Positions 8,126 through 17,247 of a stretch of 24,418 nt of DNA are shown here, one piece after another. Source of the stretch: an uncultured Flavobacteriales bacterium (lineage in GTDB: Bacteria; Bacteroidota; Bacteroidia; Flavobacteriales_D; Parvicellaceae). The stretch is taken from NCBI GenBank assembly GCA_938084875.1, contig CALKFX010000150.1, positions 1 through 24,418 of the forward strand, in the 5' to 3' direction. The position numbers and the translations under genes are program-made. The notes under the pieces are model-generated. The model ran no database searches. It saw only the letters and a list, made by a program, of their open reading frames with translations, and was not told the DNA's origin. Numbering within the stretch: the stretch's first letter is position 1; each line of letters starts with the position of its first letter.

Positions 8126-10075
8126 ATGAGTGAAGAAAAAGATTATTCAGCAGACAGTATTCAGGCTCTCGAAGGTATGGAGCATGTTAGGATGCGTCCA
8201 TCGATGTATATTGGAGATGTTGGTTCAAGAGGATTACACCATTTAGTATATGAAGTTGTAGACAATTCTATAGACGAGGCTTTAGCAGGACATTGTGATA
8301 AAGTTTCAGTATCCATTCTAGAAGGTAATGGGATTCGCGTAATGGATAATGGTCGTGGCATTCCAGTAGGTATACACAAAAAGGAAGGTGTGTCTGCCTT
8401 GCAAGTTGTAATGACAAAGATAGGTGCTGGAGGTAAATTTGATAAAGACTCCTATAAAGTTTCAGGTGGTTTGCATGGGGTTGGGGTCTCTGTGGTAAAC
8501 GCTTTATCCATTAATTTAAAAGCAAGTGTTTTTAAAGAAGGTAAGATTTATGTTCAAGAATACAAGCAAGGGAAGGAGCAGTACTTAGTTAAGGAAGAAG
8601 GAACTACGGACTTAAAAGGAACTGAAGTCGTCTTTTACCCAGATCCTGAAATATTTGAAGCTCTTGAATACCAGTACGATATATTGGCAACTAGAATGCG
8701 TGAATTATCATTTCTTAATAAAGGCTTGACAATTGTGATGACAGATGAGCGTTCAGAATCTAAAAATGAAGATGGGAATGCACCTGTAGAAACATTTTAT
8801 TCAGAACGAGGGTTATCAGAATTTGTTGAATTTTTGGATGGAAATAGAGAAAAATTAATACAAAATGTTGTAAGTGTCGAAGGGGAAAAAAATGGAATCC
8901 CTGTTGAAGTAGCTTTGATTTACAATAATTCTTATGCGGAAAATATCCACTCCTATGTAAATAATATTAACACCCATGAGGGAGGAACTCACCTTTCTGG
9001 TTTTAGAAGGGGATTGACCGGAACGTTGAAAAAGTATGCTGAAAAATCTGGAATGCTTGACAAATTGAAATTTGATATTTCAGGGGACGATTTTCGTGAA
9101 GGGTTGACTGCAATTGTTTCTGTGAAGGTTCAAGAACCTCAATTTGAGGGGCAGACTAAAACTAAATTAGGCAATAGAGAAGTAACTGCACCCGTCAGTC
9201 AGGCTGTTAGTGAAATGTTGAACGACTATTTAGAGGAAAATCCAGACGATGCAAAACAAATTGTTCAAAAGGTTATTCTAGCTGCAACTGCTAGACATGC
9301 AGCTACTAAGGCAAGAGAAATGGTTCAGCGTAAAAACCCTATGGGTGGTGCTGGGTTACCAGGAAAACTTTCAGATTGCGCTTCAAAAGATCCTGCCGAA
9401 TGTGAAGTTTATCTTGTAGAGGGAGATTCTGCTGGTGGAACAGCAAAACAAGGAAGAGATAGGCATTTTCAAGCCATTATGCCTTTAAGAGGAAAGATTC
9501 TTAATGTTGAAAAAGCAATGCAACATAAGATTTTTGAAAATGAAGAAATTAAAAATATTTACACTGCACTCGGAGTCCGTGTTGGTACAGAAGATGATTC
9601 TAGGGCATTAAATATGGAGAAGCTGCGTTACCACAAAGTGATTATAATGTGTGATGCCGATGTAGATGGAAGTCATATTCAAACTTTAATAATGACTTTT
9701 TTCTTTAGATATATGAAAGAGTTAATCGAAAATGGTTATTTATATATTGCTACTCCGCCACTGTATTTAATAAAGAAAGGCAAACAAGCCAAGTACGCTT
9801 GGGACGATCAACAAAGAAAAGATTATGTTGACCAAATGAAGGGTTCTGGAAGTGAATCTAGCGTTCATGTACAACGGTATAAGGGGCTTGGTGAGATGAA
9901 TGCAGAACAGCTTTGGGATACAACCATGTCTAAAGAAAATAGGACATTAAGAAAAGTTACTATTGAAAGTGCAGTGGAAGCAGACAGAATTTTTTCAATG
10001 TTAATGGGAGATGAGGTTCCACCAAGAAGAGAATTTATTGAAAAGAACGCTAAGTATGCAAAAATTGATACATAG
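8126..10075 (+). CDS. gyrB: DNA gyrase subunit B
   Basis: The ATPase subunit of DNA gyrase, 649 residues, which introduces negative supercoils with GyrA in the cytoplasm. The N-terminal GHKL ATPase shows EVVDNSIDEALAG near residue 43, then the glycine-rich lid with KVSGGLHGVGVSVVNAL near 112. The transducer region follows. The TOPRIM domain has EGDSAGGTAKQGRDR near 433 and DADVDGSHI near 511. The C-terminal tail has QRYKGLGEMN and ends soon after, so the long insertion of the roughly 800-residue enterobacterial GyrB is absent, as in most bacteria. EGDSAGGTAKQGRDR favours GyrB over ParE. Mdh follows by 29 bases, so the two may share a transcript. Confidence 0.97.
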   Translation: MSEEKDYSADSIQALEGMEHVRMRPSMYIGDVGSRGLHHLVYEVVDNSIDEALAGHCDKVSVSILEGNGIRVMDNGRGIPVGIHKKEGVSALQVVMTKIGAGGKFDKDSYKVSGGLHGVGVSVVNALSINLKASVFKEGKIYVQEYKQGKEQYLVKEEGTTDLKGTEVVFYPDPEIFEALEYQYDILATRMRELSFLNKGLTIVMTDERSESKNEDGNAPVETFYSERGLSEFVEFLDGNREKLIQNVVSVEGEKNGIPVEVALIYNNSYAENIHSYVNNINTHEGGTHLSGFRRGLTGTLKKYAEKSGMLDKLKFDISGDDFREGLTAIVSVKVQEPQFEGQTKTKLGNREVTAPVSQAVSEMLNDYLEENPDDAKQIVQKVILAATARHAATKAREMVQRKNPMGGAGLPGKLSDCASKDPAECEVYLVEGDSAGGTAKQGRDRHFQAIMPLRGKILNVEKAMQHKIFENEEIKNIYTALGVRVGTEDDSRALNMEKLRYHKVIIMCDADVDGSHIQTLIMTFFFRYMKELIENGYLYIATPPLYLIKKGKQAKYAWDDQQRKDYVDQMKGSGSESSVHVQRYKGLGEMNAEQLWDTTMSKENRTLRKVTIESAVEADRIFSMLMGDEVPPRREFIEKNAKYAKIDT

Positions 10076-10104
10076 TACTTAATTAAAATTTAAAACTTAA
10101 TATT

Positions 10105-11034
10105 ATGAAAGTAACCATTGTAGGAGCTGGGAATGTAGGTTCAACTTGCGCTGATGCAATTGCCTATAAAAGAATTGCAAGTGAAGTTGTTTTATTAGAT
10201 ATTAAAGAGGGTTTTGCAGAGGGGAAAGCATTAGACATGACTCAAACTTCTTCATTACTTGGTTTCAATACTAAAATTGTTGGTAGCACTAGCGATTATT
10301 CAAAAACTGCTGGGAGTGATGTTGTTGTTGTTACAAGTGGTATCCCAAGAAAGCCAGGCATGACTAGAGAAGAGCTTATCGGAGTTAATGCAGGTATAGT
10401 AAAAACAGTAACTAATAATATTTTAGAGCATTCACCAGACGCGGTAATTGTTATTGTATCAAATCCTATGGATACTATGACCTATTTAACATTAAAAGAG
10501 AGTGGTTTAGATAAGCATCGAATCATTGGTATGGGAGGAGCTTTAGATAGTGCAAGATTTAGAACTTACTTATCATTAGCATTAGGGAAACCTTCAAGTG
10601 ATATTCATGGTATGGTCATAGGAGGTCATGGAGATACAACAATGATTCCACTTACAAGACTTGCAACTTATAACGGAATTCCAATAAGTAATTTATTAGA
10701 TAAAGATCATTTAGATAAAGTTGCCGCTGATACTATGGTAGGTGGTAAGACTCTTACGGGATTGTTAGGAACTTCAGCGTGGTATGCTCCTGGAGCAGCC
10801 GTAGCTTTTTTAGTAGATAGTATTCTCAATGACCAAAAAAGAATTATTCCTTGTTCTGTTTTCTTAGATGGAGAATATGGCCAGAAAGATATTTGTGTTG
10901 GTGTACCAGTTGTTGTTGGAAAAAATGGTTGGAAAAATATAGTAGATGTTGATTTAAATGAATCAGAAAAAGACTTATTTGAAAAAAGTGCTGCTGCAGT
11001 AAGAAATATGAACAGCGCATTAGAAAGTATCTAG
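10105..11034 (+). CDS. mdh: NAD-dependent malate dehydrogenase (LDH-like type)
   Basis: A 309-residue enzyme that interconverts malate and oxaloacetate in the TCA cycle. The N-terminal Rossmann motif is GAGNVGS (7-13), followed by VVLLDI, whose aspartate favours NAD over NADP. The active-site loop begins near PRKPGMTREEL with substrate-binding arginines, and VSNPMDTMT is present. RIIGMGGALDSARFR and the catalytic histidine H175 in GGHGDTTM complete the site. This belongs to the LDH-like malate dehydrogenases rather than the E. coli type; lactate dehydrogenase is less likely given the arginine-bearing loop and MGGALDSARF. The gene lies 29 bases after gyrB and ends 7 bases from the converging DCC gene, with no terminator hairpin visible between. 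Confidence 0.95.
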   Translation: MKVTIVGAGNVGSTCADAIAYKRIASEVVLLDIKEGFAEGKALDMTQTSSLLGFNTKIVGSTSDYSKTAGSDVVVVTSGIPRKPGMTREELIGVNAGIVKTVTNNILEHSPDAVIVIVSNPMDTMTYLTLKESGLDKHRIIGMGGALDSARFRTYLSLALGKPSSDIHGMVIGGHGDTTMIPLTRLATYNGIPISNLLDKDHLDKVAADTMVGGKTLTGLLGTSAWYAPGAAVAFLVDSILNDQKRIIPCSVFLDGEYGQKDICVGVPVVVGKNGWKNIVDVDLNESEKDLFEKSAAAVRNMNSALESI

Positions 11035-11041
11035 ATTAAGG

Positions 11042-11443
11042 CTAGATTACGTATTTATCTTTACTTTTAAGTTCATCTATTACACAACTATCCAACATAA
11101 TAGATTTTCTGTTTCTAGAAATCGTATCGTAAATAAAGTCTCTTATAAAGTTTGGAATTATATAGCTAACCGATATTATTGCTTGCCAATTTTTCATTAA
11201 AATTGTTATTTTAATTACCGCAAGAGATTTAGAGTAAATTTTTCCTTTGTAGTAAAGTATAATAGTCTCTTTGGGGTTAGGAAATTGGTTGAATTGTTTT
11301 TTAATTTCTTTAAATATATTGGACGTAGATGGACTTATTAAAATAGAGTCCGATTTATCATTTTTTAAAATGTATTTCCCCCAGAAATTACAAAATATGC
11401 ATTCATCATCTATAAAAACTATTGTAGAATTTTGATTTAACAT
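11042..11443 (-). CDS. DCC-family (DUF393) thiol-disulfide oxidoreductase-like protein
   Basis: A 133-residue protein with the family's DxxCxxC motif at D12-D-E-C15-I-F-C18, directly after a first hydrophobic strand (STIVFI). The later part has SLAVIKI and a hydrophobic region IISVSYIIPNFIRDFIYD, matching the usual DUF393 pattern, where the C-terminal half ends near a Y.xxxxNR motif (here YDTISRNR). A thioredoxin-like redox role is assumed from the CxxC but is not proven for the family. No signal peptide is present, so it is probably cytoplasmic or membrane-associated. Its ATG overlaps the last codon and stop of the T9SS cargo gene (7 bases), so it should be co-translated with it. The family call is good; the partner is unknown. 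Confidence 0.75.
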   Translation of the reverse strand: MLNQNSTIVFIDDECIFCNFWGKYILKNDKSDSILISPSTSNIFKEIKKQFNQFPNPKETIILYYKGKIYSKSLAVIKITILMKNWQAIISVSYIIPNFIRDFIYDTISRNRKSIMLDSCVIDELKSKDKYVI

Positions 11444-13680
11444 TTAACAAACTTTAAAATATTTCTATGAATCCCATCTTCAAGGATAATAAAATATATT
11501 CCATTGTTCAATTTACTTACTGGAATTGCACCTTTAGTATATCCACTTCCAACTTTCCTTCCCGTTAAGCTTAATATTTCAAAATGAAGCTGTTTTTTAA
11601 GATTTTTAATATTAATAATGTCTTTAGCTGGCACAGGAAATATTTCATATTTGTTTTCTATTTCATACGGAATACTCGATGTCGAAATCAAAGAATCATT
11701 AGTACCCATAAATAGAGAAAGTCCACCTCTTTTATTTCCTATAATAAAATCAATTAAGGAGTCATTATTTAAATCATAAATTGCTGGTGTGCTGTGGGTT
11801 CCTGCAAAAATATTATTGAAGTTACTATCTACTAAATTAAAATTTCCCGATAAGTTGTTATCTATATTATTGTATTTATAAATAGCACCTCTTTTGCTTC
11901 CAACGTATAATTCAATATCAGAACCATTTCTATGAAAAATTGGCGAACTCATTCCTATATTAGTCCACCACTCAGATACCGAAACTCCTCCAAATGTTTC
12001 AGACCTTAAATCAAAATTAAAATTAATAGAATCTCCAATATTTTCAATATAATTTAAATTTCCTATTGCCTCGCCTACTACTAAATCTAAATCATTGTCA
12101 TTATCTATATCAAAAAGTGTGGGATGAGCATTAAATCCAAAATCAAAAACATTATTAAAAATATCCGTTAAGGGAGATATGCTTAGGCTTAAATTTATTA
12201 TTGCAGGATTTGAAGAAACGTTTTCTAAGAAATGCAATTTTCCGCTGTAGTCCCCCACAATTGCATCTAAATCCCCATCCCCGTCTAGGTCTCCCAACGT
12301 TGGAATTAAATTAATATCGTTTATTTGGGAAGAAATATTTTGAAAATCACTGGAGGTTTTATTGAATATTGGATTTTCATTAGTTCCTACGTTTTCATAA
12401 GATTCTATGTAAGAATTATAATGAATCGGAATACTTAAATCAAATTCTCCAAAGTTAGAGACCAGAAGATCTAAAATTTGATCGTTATTGATATCTACTA
12501 TTAATGGTTTAGATTCTCTACCGAGTTCAATAGTATTTTCTTGTAGAAAATTTTTATTTTGTAAATAAAACTGAGGGGAATTGTTTCCTCCAAAATTTTT
12601 ATAAAACCAAATGCTCTCCTTATCTTCAGACTCGCTAGTAGAGTTTGGGGATACTATCAAATCTTTTATGCCATCGTGGTCCATATCTTCATAAAATGTA
12701 GCTGGAAAGAGGTGTAAATCAGCTGGCACCGAGTAGCTTGGAAAAAGCGTATCTTGAGAAATGAAGGAAGTGTTTAAGTTAACTCCTATGCTATCATTGT
12801 ATAATGCCACTAGATTGCTGTAAGAAACATCGCCAAGAATTAAATCCTTTACTTGGTCGTTATTTAAATCTAAAGACAGGATGGTTGAACCACTGTGTCT
12901 TAAATTATTTCTAGTAACACTTATTGAGTCTTCAGGATTTGGAACATTAAATAAACAGGTATCAAATAAGGTGCAGGTATTAGACAATCCAGATTCACTA
13001 AAATTGCCCCAACAAGCATTTTTCATTTCAAAAATTAAGGTATCTAAATCGTTCGAGATATTTTTATGGTATTCAATTACTGATCCTTGAACTCCAAAAT
13101 TTAAAATATCCAAATCTCCATCGTTATCTATGTCACTAATACATGGAACATCAGAAGAAACAACATAAATATTTACATCGTTATTGTATTGAGAAGATAA
13201 AATATATGGCACATTAGCATTTATAGAAGGTTGAAAAAAACTCAAAGAGTTAAAGGATAGTTCATTTCCAATAGAAGTATTTTTCCAAAGTCCTATTCCA
13301 CCTGAAACATAACTAAATAAATCTTTTTCCCCGTCATTGTTAAAGTCTCTTAGTAAAACCCAGTTTTTTAAATCAGATGGAAATAATTTTTCATATTCTG
13401 GTGCATATATAAAACTATTATTTTCAGATATAAAGGTTATTACCTTGTCACTAGACCTATCAAAGACAAATAAATCTTCAATTTGATCATTATTTAAGTC
13501 AATTTTCGAAATTTGTGCAGAATTAAACCCACCTGTCCATGGGTTAAGAAGCGTATCGTTATTTACAATTACTGGAATACTGTTTTGCTGAACTAATGAA
13601 AAGTTCTGGCCTTTTACTAGTGACAAAAACATTAATAAAATTGAAAGTATTGATATTTTTTTGGACAGAGTTAAGTACAT
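11437..13680 (-). CDS. FG-GAP/VCBS-repeat protein with T9SS type A sorting domain
   Basis: A 747-residue exported protein. Residues 1-24 (MYLTLSKKISIL...VKGQ) are a type I signal peptide. The body has repeated calcium-loop motifs of FG-GAP/VCBS propellers, such as DLNNDQIEDLFVF, DIDNDGDLDIL, DLDGDGDLDAIVGD, DIDNDNDLDLVVGE and DLNNDSLIDFIIG. The last 75 or so residues, from YEIFPVPAKDIINI through LTGRKVG to GIYFIIL, form a type A C-terminal domain that directs proteins through the type IX system to the cell surface. It is therefore probably a surface or secreted propeller protein, perhaps adhesive; no enzyme domain is seen. The protein ends VKC, with the cysteine encoded within the overlap with the DCC start. 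A TAnnTTTG element lies upstream at 13751-13758. Confidence 0.9.
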   Translation of the reverse strand: MYLTLSKKISILSILLMFLSLVKGQNFSLVQQNSIPVIVNNDTLLNPWTGGFNSAQISKIDLNNDQIEDLFVFDRSSDKVITFISENNSFIYAPEYEKLFPSDLKNWVLLRDFNNDGEKDLFSYVSGGIGLWKNTSIGNELSFNSLSFFQPSINANVPYILSSQYNNDVNIYVVSSDVPCISDIDNDGDLDILNFGVQGSVIEYHKNISNDLDTLIFEMKNACWGNFSESGLSNTCTLFDTCLFNVPNPEDSISVTRNNLRHSGSTILSLDLNNDQVKDLILGDVSYSNLVALYNDSIGVNLNTSFISQDTLFPSYSVPADLHLFPATFYEDMDHDGIKDLIVSPNSTSESEDKESIWFYKNFGGNNSPQFYLQNKNFLQENTIELGRESKPLIVDINNDQILDLLVSNFGEFDLSIPIHYNSYIESYENVGTNENPIFNKTSSDFQNISSQINDINLIPTLGDLDGDGDLDAIVGDYSGKLHFLENVSSNPAIINLSLSISPLTDIFNNVFDFGFNAHPTLFDIDNDNDLDLVVGEAIGNLNYIENIGDSINFNFDLRSETFGGVSVSEWWTNIGMSSPIFHRNGSDIELYVGSKRGAIYKYNNIDNNLSGNFNLVDSNFNNIFAGTHSTPAIYDLNNDSLIDFIIGNKRGGLSLFMGTNDSLISTSSIPYEIENKYEIFPVPAKDIINIKNLKKQLHFEILSLTGRKVGSGYTKGAIPVSKLNNGIYFIILEDGIHRNILKFVKC

Positions 13681-13750
13681 TAAAATTAATTCGATTTATT
13701 TTATAAAATAGATGGTTATGTTCTTTAAAATATTGATAATCTAGATAATA

Positions 13751-13758
13751 CAAATGTA
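13751..13758 (-). promoter_or_regulatory. Bacteroidota -7 element of the T9SS cargo gene
   Basis: On the minus strand this reads TACATTTG, an exact TAnnTTTG, 70 bases before the cargo ATG. That implies a leader of about 60 bases. No -33 TTG is at the standard distance. It shares the 189-base divergent region with the secDF promoter. Confidence 0.4.
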
Positions 13759-13797
13759 GTTCTAAAAGTCAAACATTGTTAACTTGTTGTGGAATTG

Positions 13798-13828
13798 TTG
13801 GTAATAACCAATTGAAATTTTATATTTG
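13798..13828 (+). promoter_or_regulatory. Strong Bacteroidota promoter of secDF-tatA
   Basis: TTG at 13798-13800 and TATATTTG at 13821-13828 are separated by 20 bases, matching the Bacteroidota pattern TTG-N17-23-TAnnTTTG. It is followed by CGCCC, so the extended form TATATTTGCGCCC is present. The -33 TTG sits inside a small inverted repeat (TTGGT-AATA-ACCAA, 13798-13811). The predicted leader to the ATG at 13870 is about 35 bases and A-rich near the start codon. Confidence 0.65.
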
Positions 13829-13869
13829 CGCCCTCAATTTTATTTATATTAATAACAAAAAAAAATTTA

Positions 13870-16800
13870 ATGCGAAATAGAAGTGCAATATGGGTATTTA
13901 CCATTTTATTATTTTTAGCCTGTTTATATCAGCTTTCCTTTTCATGGGTTACCAAATCTTTTGAAACAGATATTCACAATTTAGCAGAGCAAAAGTACGA
14001 CTCTCTCTCCAATGAAGCGATTGAATTTGTAATCAATGGAGATACTTTAGTATTAGGTCCTGATAAAGAAAAACAACAAATTGTTTCCTACTATGAACAA
14101 AAATTACTAGCAGAAAATAGAGACCAACCGACCTATCCAATCTTAGATTTAGATTACCAAAGATGTAAAGACCAAGAATTAGGACTTGGGCTAGATCTTC
14201 AGGGAGGTATGAGTGTTACTTTAGAAGTTTCCATTGAAGATTTAGTGAACAACTTTGCTGGAAATTCATCCAAAATCTCATTTAAAAACCCCTTTAACGC
14301 CGCTCTAAAAGATTTTAAGGAAGGTTCTACTGAAGTAGACTCAGATAGCGATGATTTTATAGGTCTTTTTTATGCCCATTATAAAGAGCTTTATCCAAAA
14401 AATCCTCCTATGATTTTCTTTAGTAATGGACTCAAAGATTATATGGATATTAATTCGGTTGAAAAAACAGCAGCTAATAAAAATGATCAAATAATTCAAA
14501 CTCTTAGAGATTTGAGTGAAGATGCTATTCAAAAAACACACAGAATAATAGAATCAAGAATCAATAAATTCGGTGTTAGCCAGCCTAACATTAAAAAGCT
14601 TGCTGTCTCTGGTAGGCTTCAGATTGAACTTCCTGGAGCAAAGGACAAAAATAGAATTAGAAATTTACTTCAGTCTACTGCAAGCTTAGAATTTTGGGAC
14701 GGTGCTCACGCAGATTGGACAGATGAGTTCCTAGAGTTGAATAAAGCAGTTTCCAAAGAGTCATCTAACAAAATTGAATCAGATTTTATAGAAATCTCTC
14801 AAGACTCTTTAAATTCTTTATCTGCTATCGAAGTAGAATCTTACATGAATGATAAGAAAGCTAACGATTCTTTACTTGAAGAAAAATCTTTAGAAAGAGT
14901 AATTCAAGACTCTATTATGCTAGCCGATGGAAAGATATTAAATGGTACTCTTTGGTTCATTCACACATCAAACAGCCCATATATTGGAGTTGCAAAGTCT
15001 GTGGATACTGCTAAAATTAATTCTATTCTTAAGTCTAAGGTGGCAAGAGATATTTTCAATCTTAGAAGACATAAATTTTTATGGTCAAGAGATGTGAGTA
15101 AGTACGAAACTTCTCAAAGTTTTACTGGTCATACTTTAATGGCAATTGAAATACCAACTAGTGGAGAGCCTAAGATAAATGGTGAAGATGTGGTCAATGC
15201 TTCACAAAGCTTCGATAATGATTCAAAACCATCGGTTGCACTTTCTTTTAATTCAAATGTTGCAGATGTTTGGGCAAAGTGGACAGAACAGAAAGTTGGA
15301 AAAGTAATAGCAATTGTTTTAGACGATCAGGTTTTTTCATCTCCTTTTATAAGACAAAAAATAACAGGTGGAAATACAGAAATTTCAGGTGGATTTGAAA
15401 CAATTGAAGAAGCGCAAGATTTAGCCAATATTTTAAAAGCTGGTTCTCTTCCTGTTCCTGCTGTGATTGTTGATGAGGCTATTGTTGGTCCATCCCTTGG
15501 TGAGGAAAATATTAATTCTGGACTTTGGTCCTTTTTCTTTGCTTTTTTATTAGTTCTTTTTTATATGATTTTTTATTACAAGAGAGCAGGATGGGTTGCA
15601 AATGTCGCATTGATTGCAAATGTCTTTTTTATTATTGGAACATTAGCTTCCTTAGGAGCAGCTTTAACATTGCCTGGTATAGCAGGTTTAGTCTTAACAA
15701 TTGGAATGTCTGTAGACGCAAATGTTCTTATTTATGAGAGAGTAAGAGAGGAACTAAAAAATGGAAAAGGTATTAAATTAGCTATTCAGGATGGATATAA
15801 GCATGCTTATTCTGCAATTATTGATGCTAATGTAACTTCACTTCTTACAGCAGTTGTTCTGGCTTACTTTGGTTCTGGACCTATTCAAGGGTTTGCTACT
15901 ACTTTAATTATAGGTGTTTTTACTTCACTGTTTTCTGCAATTTTCATAACTAGATTAATTTTCTCCTACTTTTTAGATACTAAAAGAGACGTTCATTTTT
16001 CTAGAAAATTTACAGAAAATTTATTTACTGGAAGTAAGATTGAATTTTTAAAGAAAAGGAAAGTATTTTATGTCTTTTCAGCATTGATTGTTGGCTTTGG
16101 AATTTTTTCATTATCTACTAAGGGATTAGATGGTGGTGTTGAATTTACTGGCGGAAGAACTTATAGAGTTGAGTTTTCAGAAAAAATAGATAAATCAGAA
16201 GTTCAAAATGCGGTAAGTAATAGATGTGTTGATGACAATGGAAATAATGTTGCACCTGAAGTTAAAACGGTAGATAACGCATATACTTTAGAAATAACTA
16301 CAAAATATCTAGAAAAATCAGTTCTTAAAAATAAAGTTAAAGTTGCAAAAATAGATGCTTCACTAGCTCAAGCATTTAAGGATTTAGGTTACTCAAATAT
16401 TGAGGATGTGAATGAGGGTATGACTTTTACTCTTTTGACCTCTAGAGGAGTAGAGAGCCAGATTTCTGATGAATTAATAAAAGGTTCATTTTTGGCAGTA
16501 ATATTTTCTTTATTCATCATCTTTATATATATCGCTTATAGATTTAGAAAATGGCAATTTGGATTAGGTGCATTAATTGCAATGTTCCATGATGTTTTAG
16601 TTGTATTGGGATTATTTTCAATATTTTATAATATTGTTCCTTTTTCTATGGAAATTGATCAAGCCTTTATTGCCGCAATTCTTACTGTTGTAGGATATTC
16701 TATAAACGATACTGTTGTTGTTTTTGATAGAATTAGAGAATATTCAGTCCTTCACAAAAAGTCATCTGCTGTTCAAGTAGTTGACAGGGCTTTAAATAGT

Positions 16801-16992
16801 ACACTTTCTAGAACTATTAATACTTCTTTAAGTACCTTCTTAGTTCTTCTAACAATATTTATTTTCGGAGGAGAGTCTATTAAAGGTTTTGCTTTTGCTT
16901 TAATGGTTGGCGTAGTTGTAGGAACTTATTCTTCATTATTTATAGCAACACCGCTTGTTGTAGATTTATCAAAAAATAAAATCAACGCTTAA
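13870..16992 (+). CDS. secDF: Fused protein translocase subunit SecDF
   Basis: A 1040-residue fusion of SecD and SecF, the usual form in Bacteroidota. It uses the proton gradient to help the SecYEG channel pull proteins across the inner membrane. The SecD half has an N-terminal helix (about 8-26), LGLGLDLQGGMSVTLEV (about 112-128), a long periplasmic P1 domain (to about 545) and a membrane bundle with the proton-path motif GMSVDANVLIYERVREE near 613. The SecF half begins near 735 with GLDGGVEFTGG and has VGYSINDTVVVFDRIRE near 940. The P1 domain contains an acidic and serine-rich stretch (about residues 150-165 and 295-350) with no clear domain. The stop codon overlaps the tatA start by one base (TAATG). 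Confident call. Confidence 0.96.
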   Translation: MRNRSAIWVFTILLFLACLYQLSFSWVTKSFETDIHNLAEQKYDSLSNEAIEFVINGDTLVLGPDKEKQQIVSYYEQKLLAENRDQPTYPILDLDYQRCKDQELGLGLDLQGGMSVTLEVSIEDLVNNFAGNSSKISFKNPFNAALKDFKEGSTEVDSDSDDFIGLFYAHYKELYPKNPPMIFFSNGLKDYMDINSVEKTAANKNDQIIQTLRDLSEDAIQKTHRIIESRINKFGVSQPNIKKLAVSGRLQIELPGAKDKNRIRNLLQSTASLEFWDGAHADWTDEFLELNKAVSKESSNKIESDFIEISQDSLNSLSAIEVESYMNDKKANDSLLEEKSLERVIQDSIMLADGKILNGTLWFIHTSNSPYIGVAKSVDTAKINSILKSKVARDIFNLRRHKFLWSRDVSKYETSQSFTGHTLMAIEIPTSGEPKINGEDVVNASQSFDNDSKPSVALSFNSNVADVWAKWTEQKVGKVIAIVLDDQVFSSPFIRQKITGGNTEISGGFETIEEAQDLANILKAGSLPVPAVIVDEAIVGPSLGEENINSGLWSFFFAFLLVLFYMIFYYKRAGWVANVALIANVFFIIGTLASLGAALTLPGIAGLVLTIGMSVDANVLIYERVREELKNGKGIKLAIQDGYKHAYSAIIDANVTSLLTAVVLAYFGSGPIQGFATTLIIGVFTSLFSAIFITRLIFSYFLDTKRDVHFSRKFTENLFTGSKIEFLKKRKVFYVFSALIVGFGIFSLSTKGLDGGVEFTGGRTYRVEFSEKIDKSEVQNAVSNRCVDDNGNNVAPEVKTVDNAYTLEITTKYLEKSVLKNKVKVAKIDASLAQAFKDLGYSNIEDVNEGMTFTLLTSRGVESQISDELIKGSFLAVIFSLFIIFIYIAYRFRKWQFGLGALIAMFHDVLVVLGLFSIFYNIVPFSMEIDQAFIAAILTVVGYSINDTVVVFDRIREYSVLHKKSSAVQVVDRALNSTLSRTINTSLSTFLVLLTIFIFGGESIKGFAFALMVGVVVGTYSSLFIATPLVVDLSKNKINA

Positions 16993-17237
16993 TGTTTTTT
17001 AGTCTCCAGCTATTACTCTTAGAAGGAATTAGTGCGGGAGAACTTATATTTGTTTTCTTAGTTGTTCTATTGTTTTTCGGTTCTAAAAGTATTCCAAAAA
17101 TAGCAAGAAGCCTTGGCAGAGGAATGAGACAATTAAGAGACGCTTCTCAACAAATTCAGGACGACATTAAGTCATCCGCATTTGATGAGGATGATATTAC
17201 TGGATTTCCAGTTAATAAAAAAGACAACAAAGAATAA
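16992..17237 (+). CDS. tatA: Sec-independent (twin-arginine) translocase subunit TatA/TatE
   Basis: An 81-residue protein with the TatA plan: a short periplasmic end, one membrane helix (about 14-29, GISAGELIFVFLVVLLFF) with the conserved polar residue E17, the FG hinge (29-30), then an amphipathic helix beginning SIPKIARSLGRGMRQL (33-48) and an acidic tail. TatA oligomers form the pore for folded proteins delivered by TatC. The length and the SIPKIARSLGRG helix favour TatA over TatB. The ATG overlaps the secDF stop in TAATG, so translation is probably coupled. tatC is not in the window. Confidence 0.92.
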   Translation: MFFSLQLLLLEGISAGELIFVFLVVLLFFGSKSIPKIARSLGRGMRQLRDASQQIQDDIKSSAFDEDDITGFPVNKKDNKE

Positions 17238-17247
17238 ACTTTTTTTA

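Noticed and set aside
12881..13090. 69-codon plus-strand frame inside the cargo gene
   Set aside because: Opposite-strand shadow of a clear FG-GAP coding region.
13559..13753. 64-codon minus-strand frame near the start of the T9SS cargo gene
   Set aside because: It overlaps the cargo signal-peptide region out of frame and its protein has no family features.
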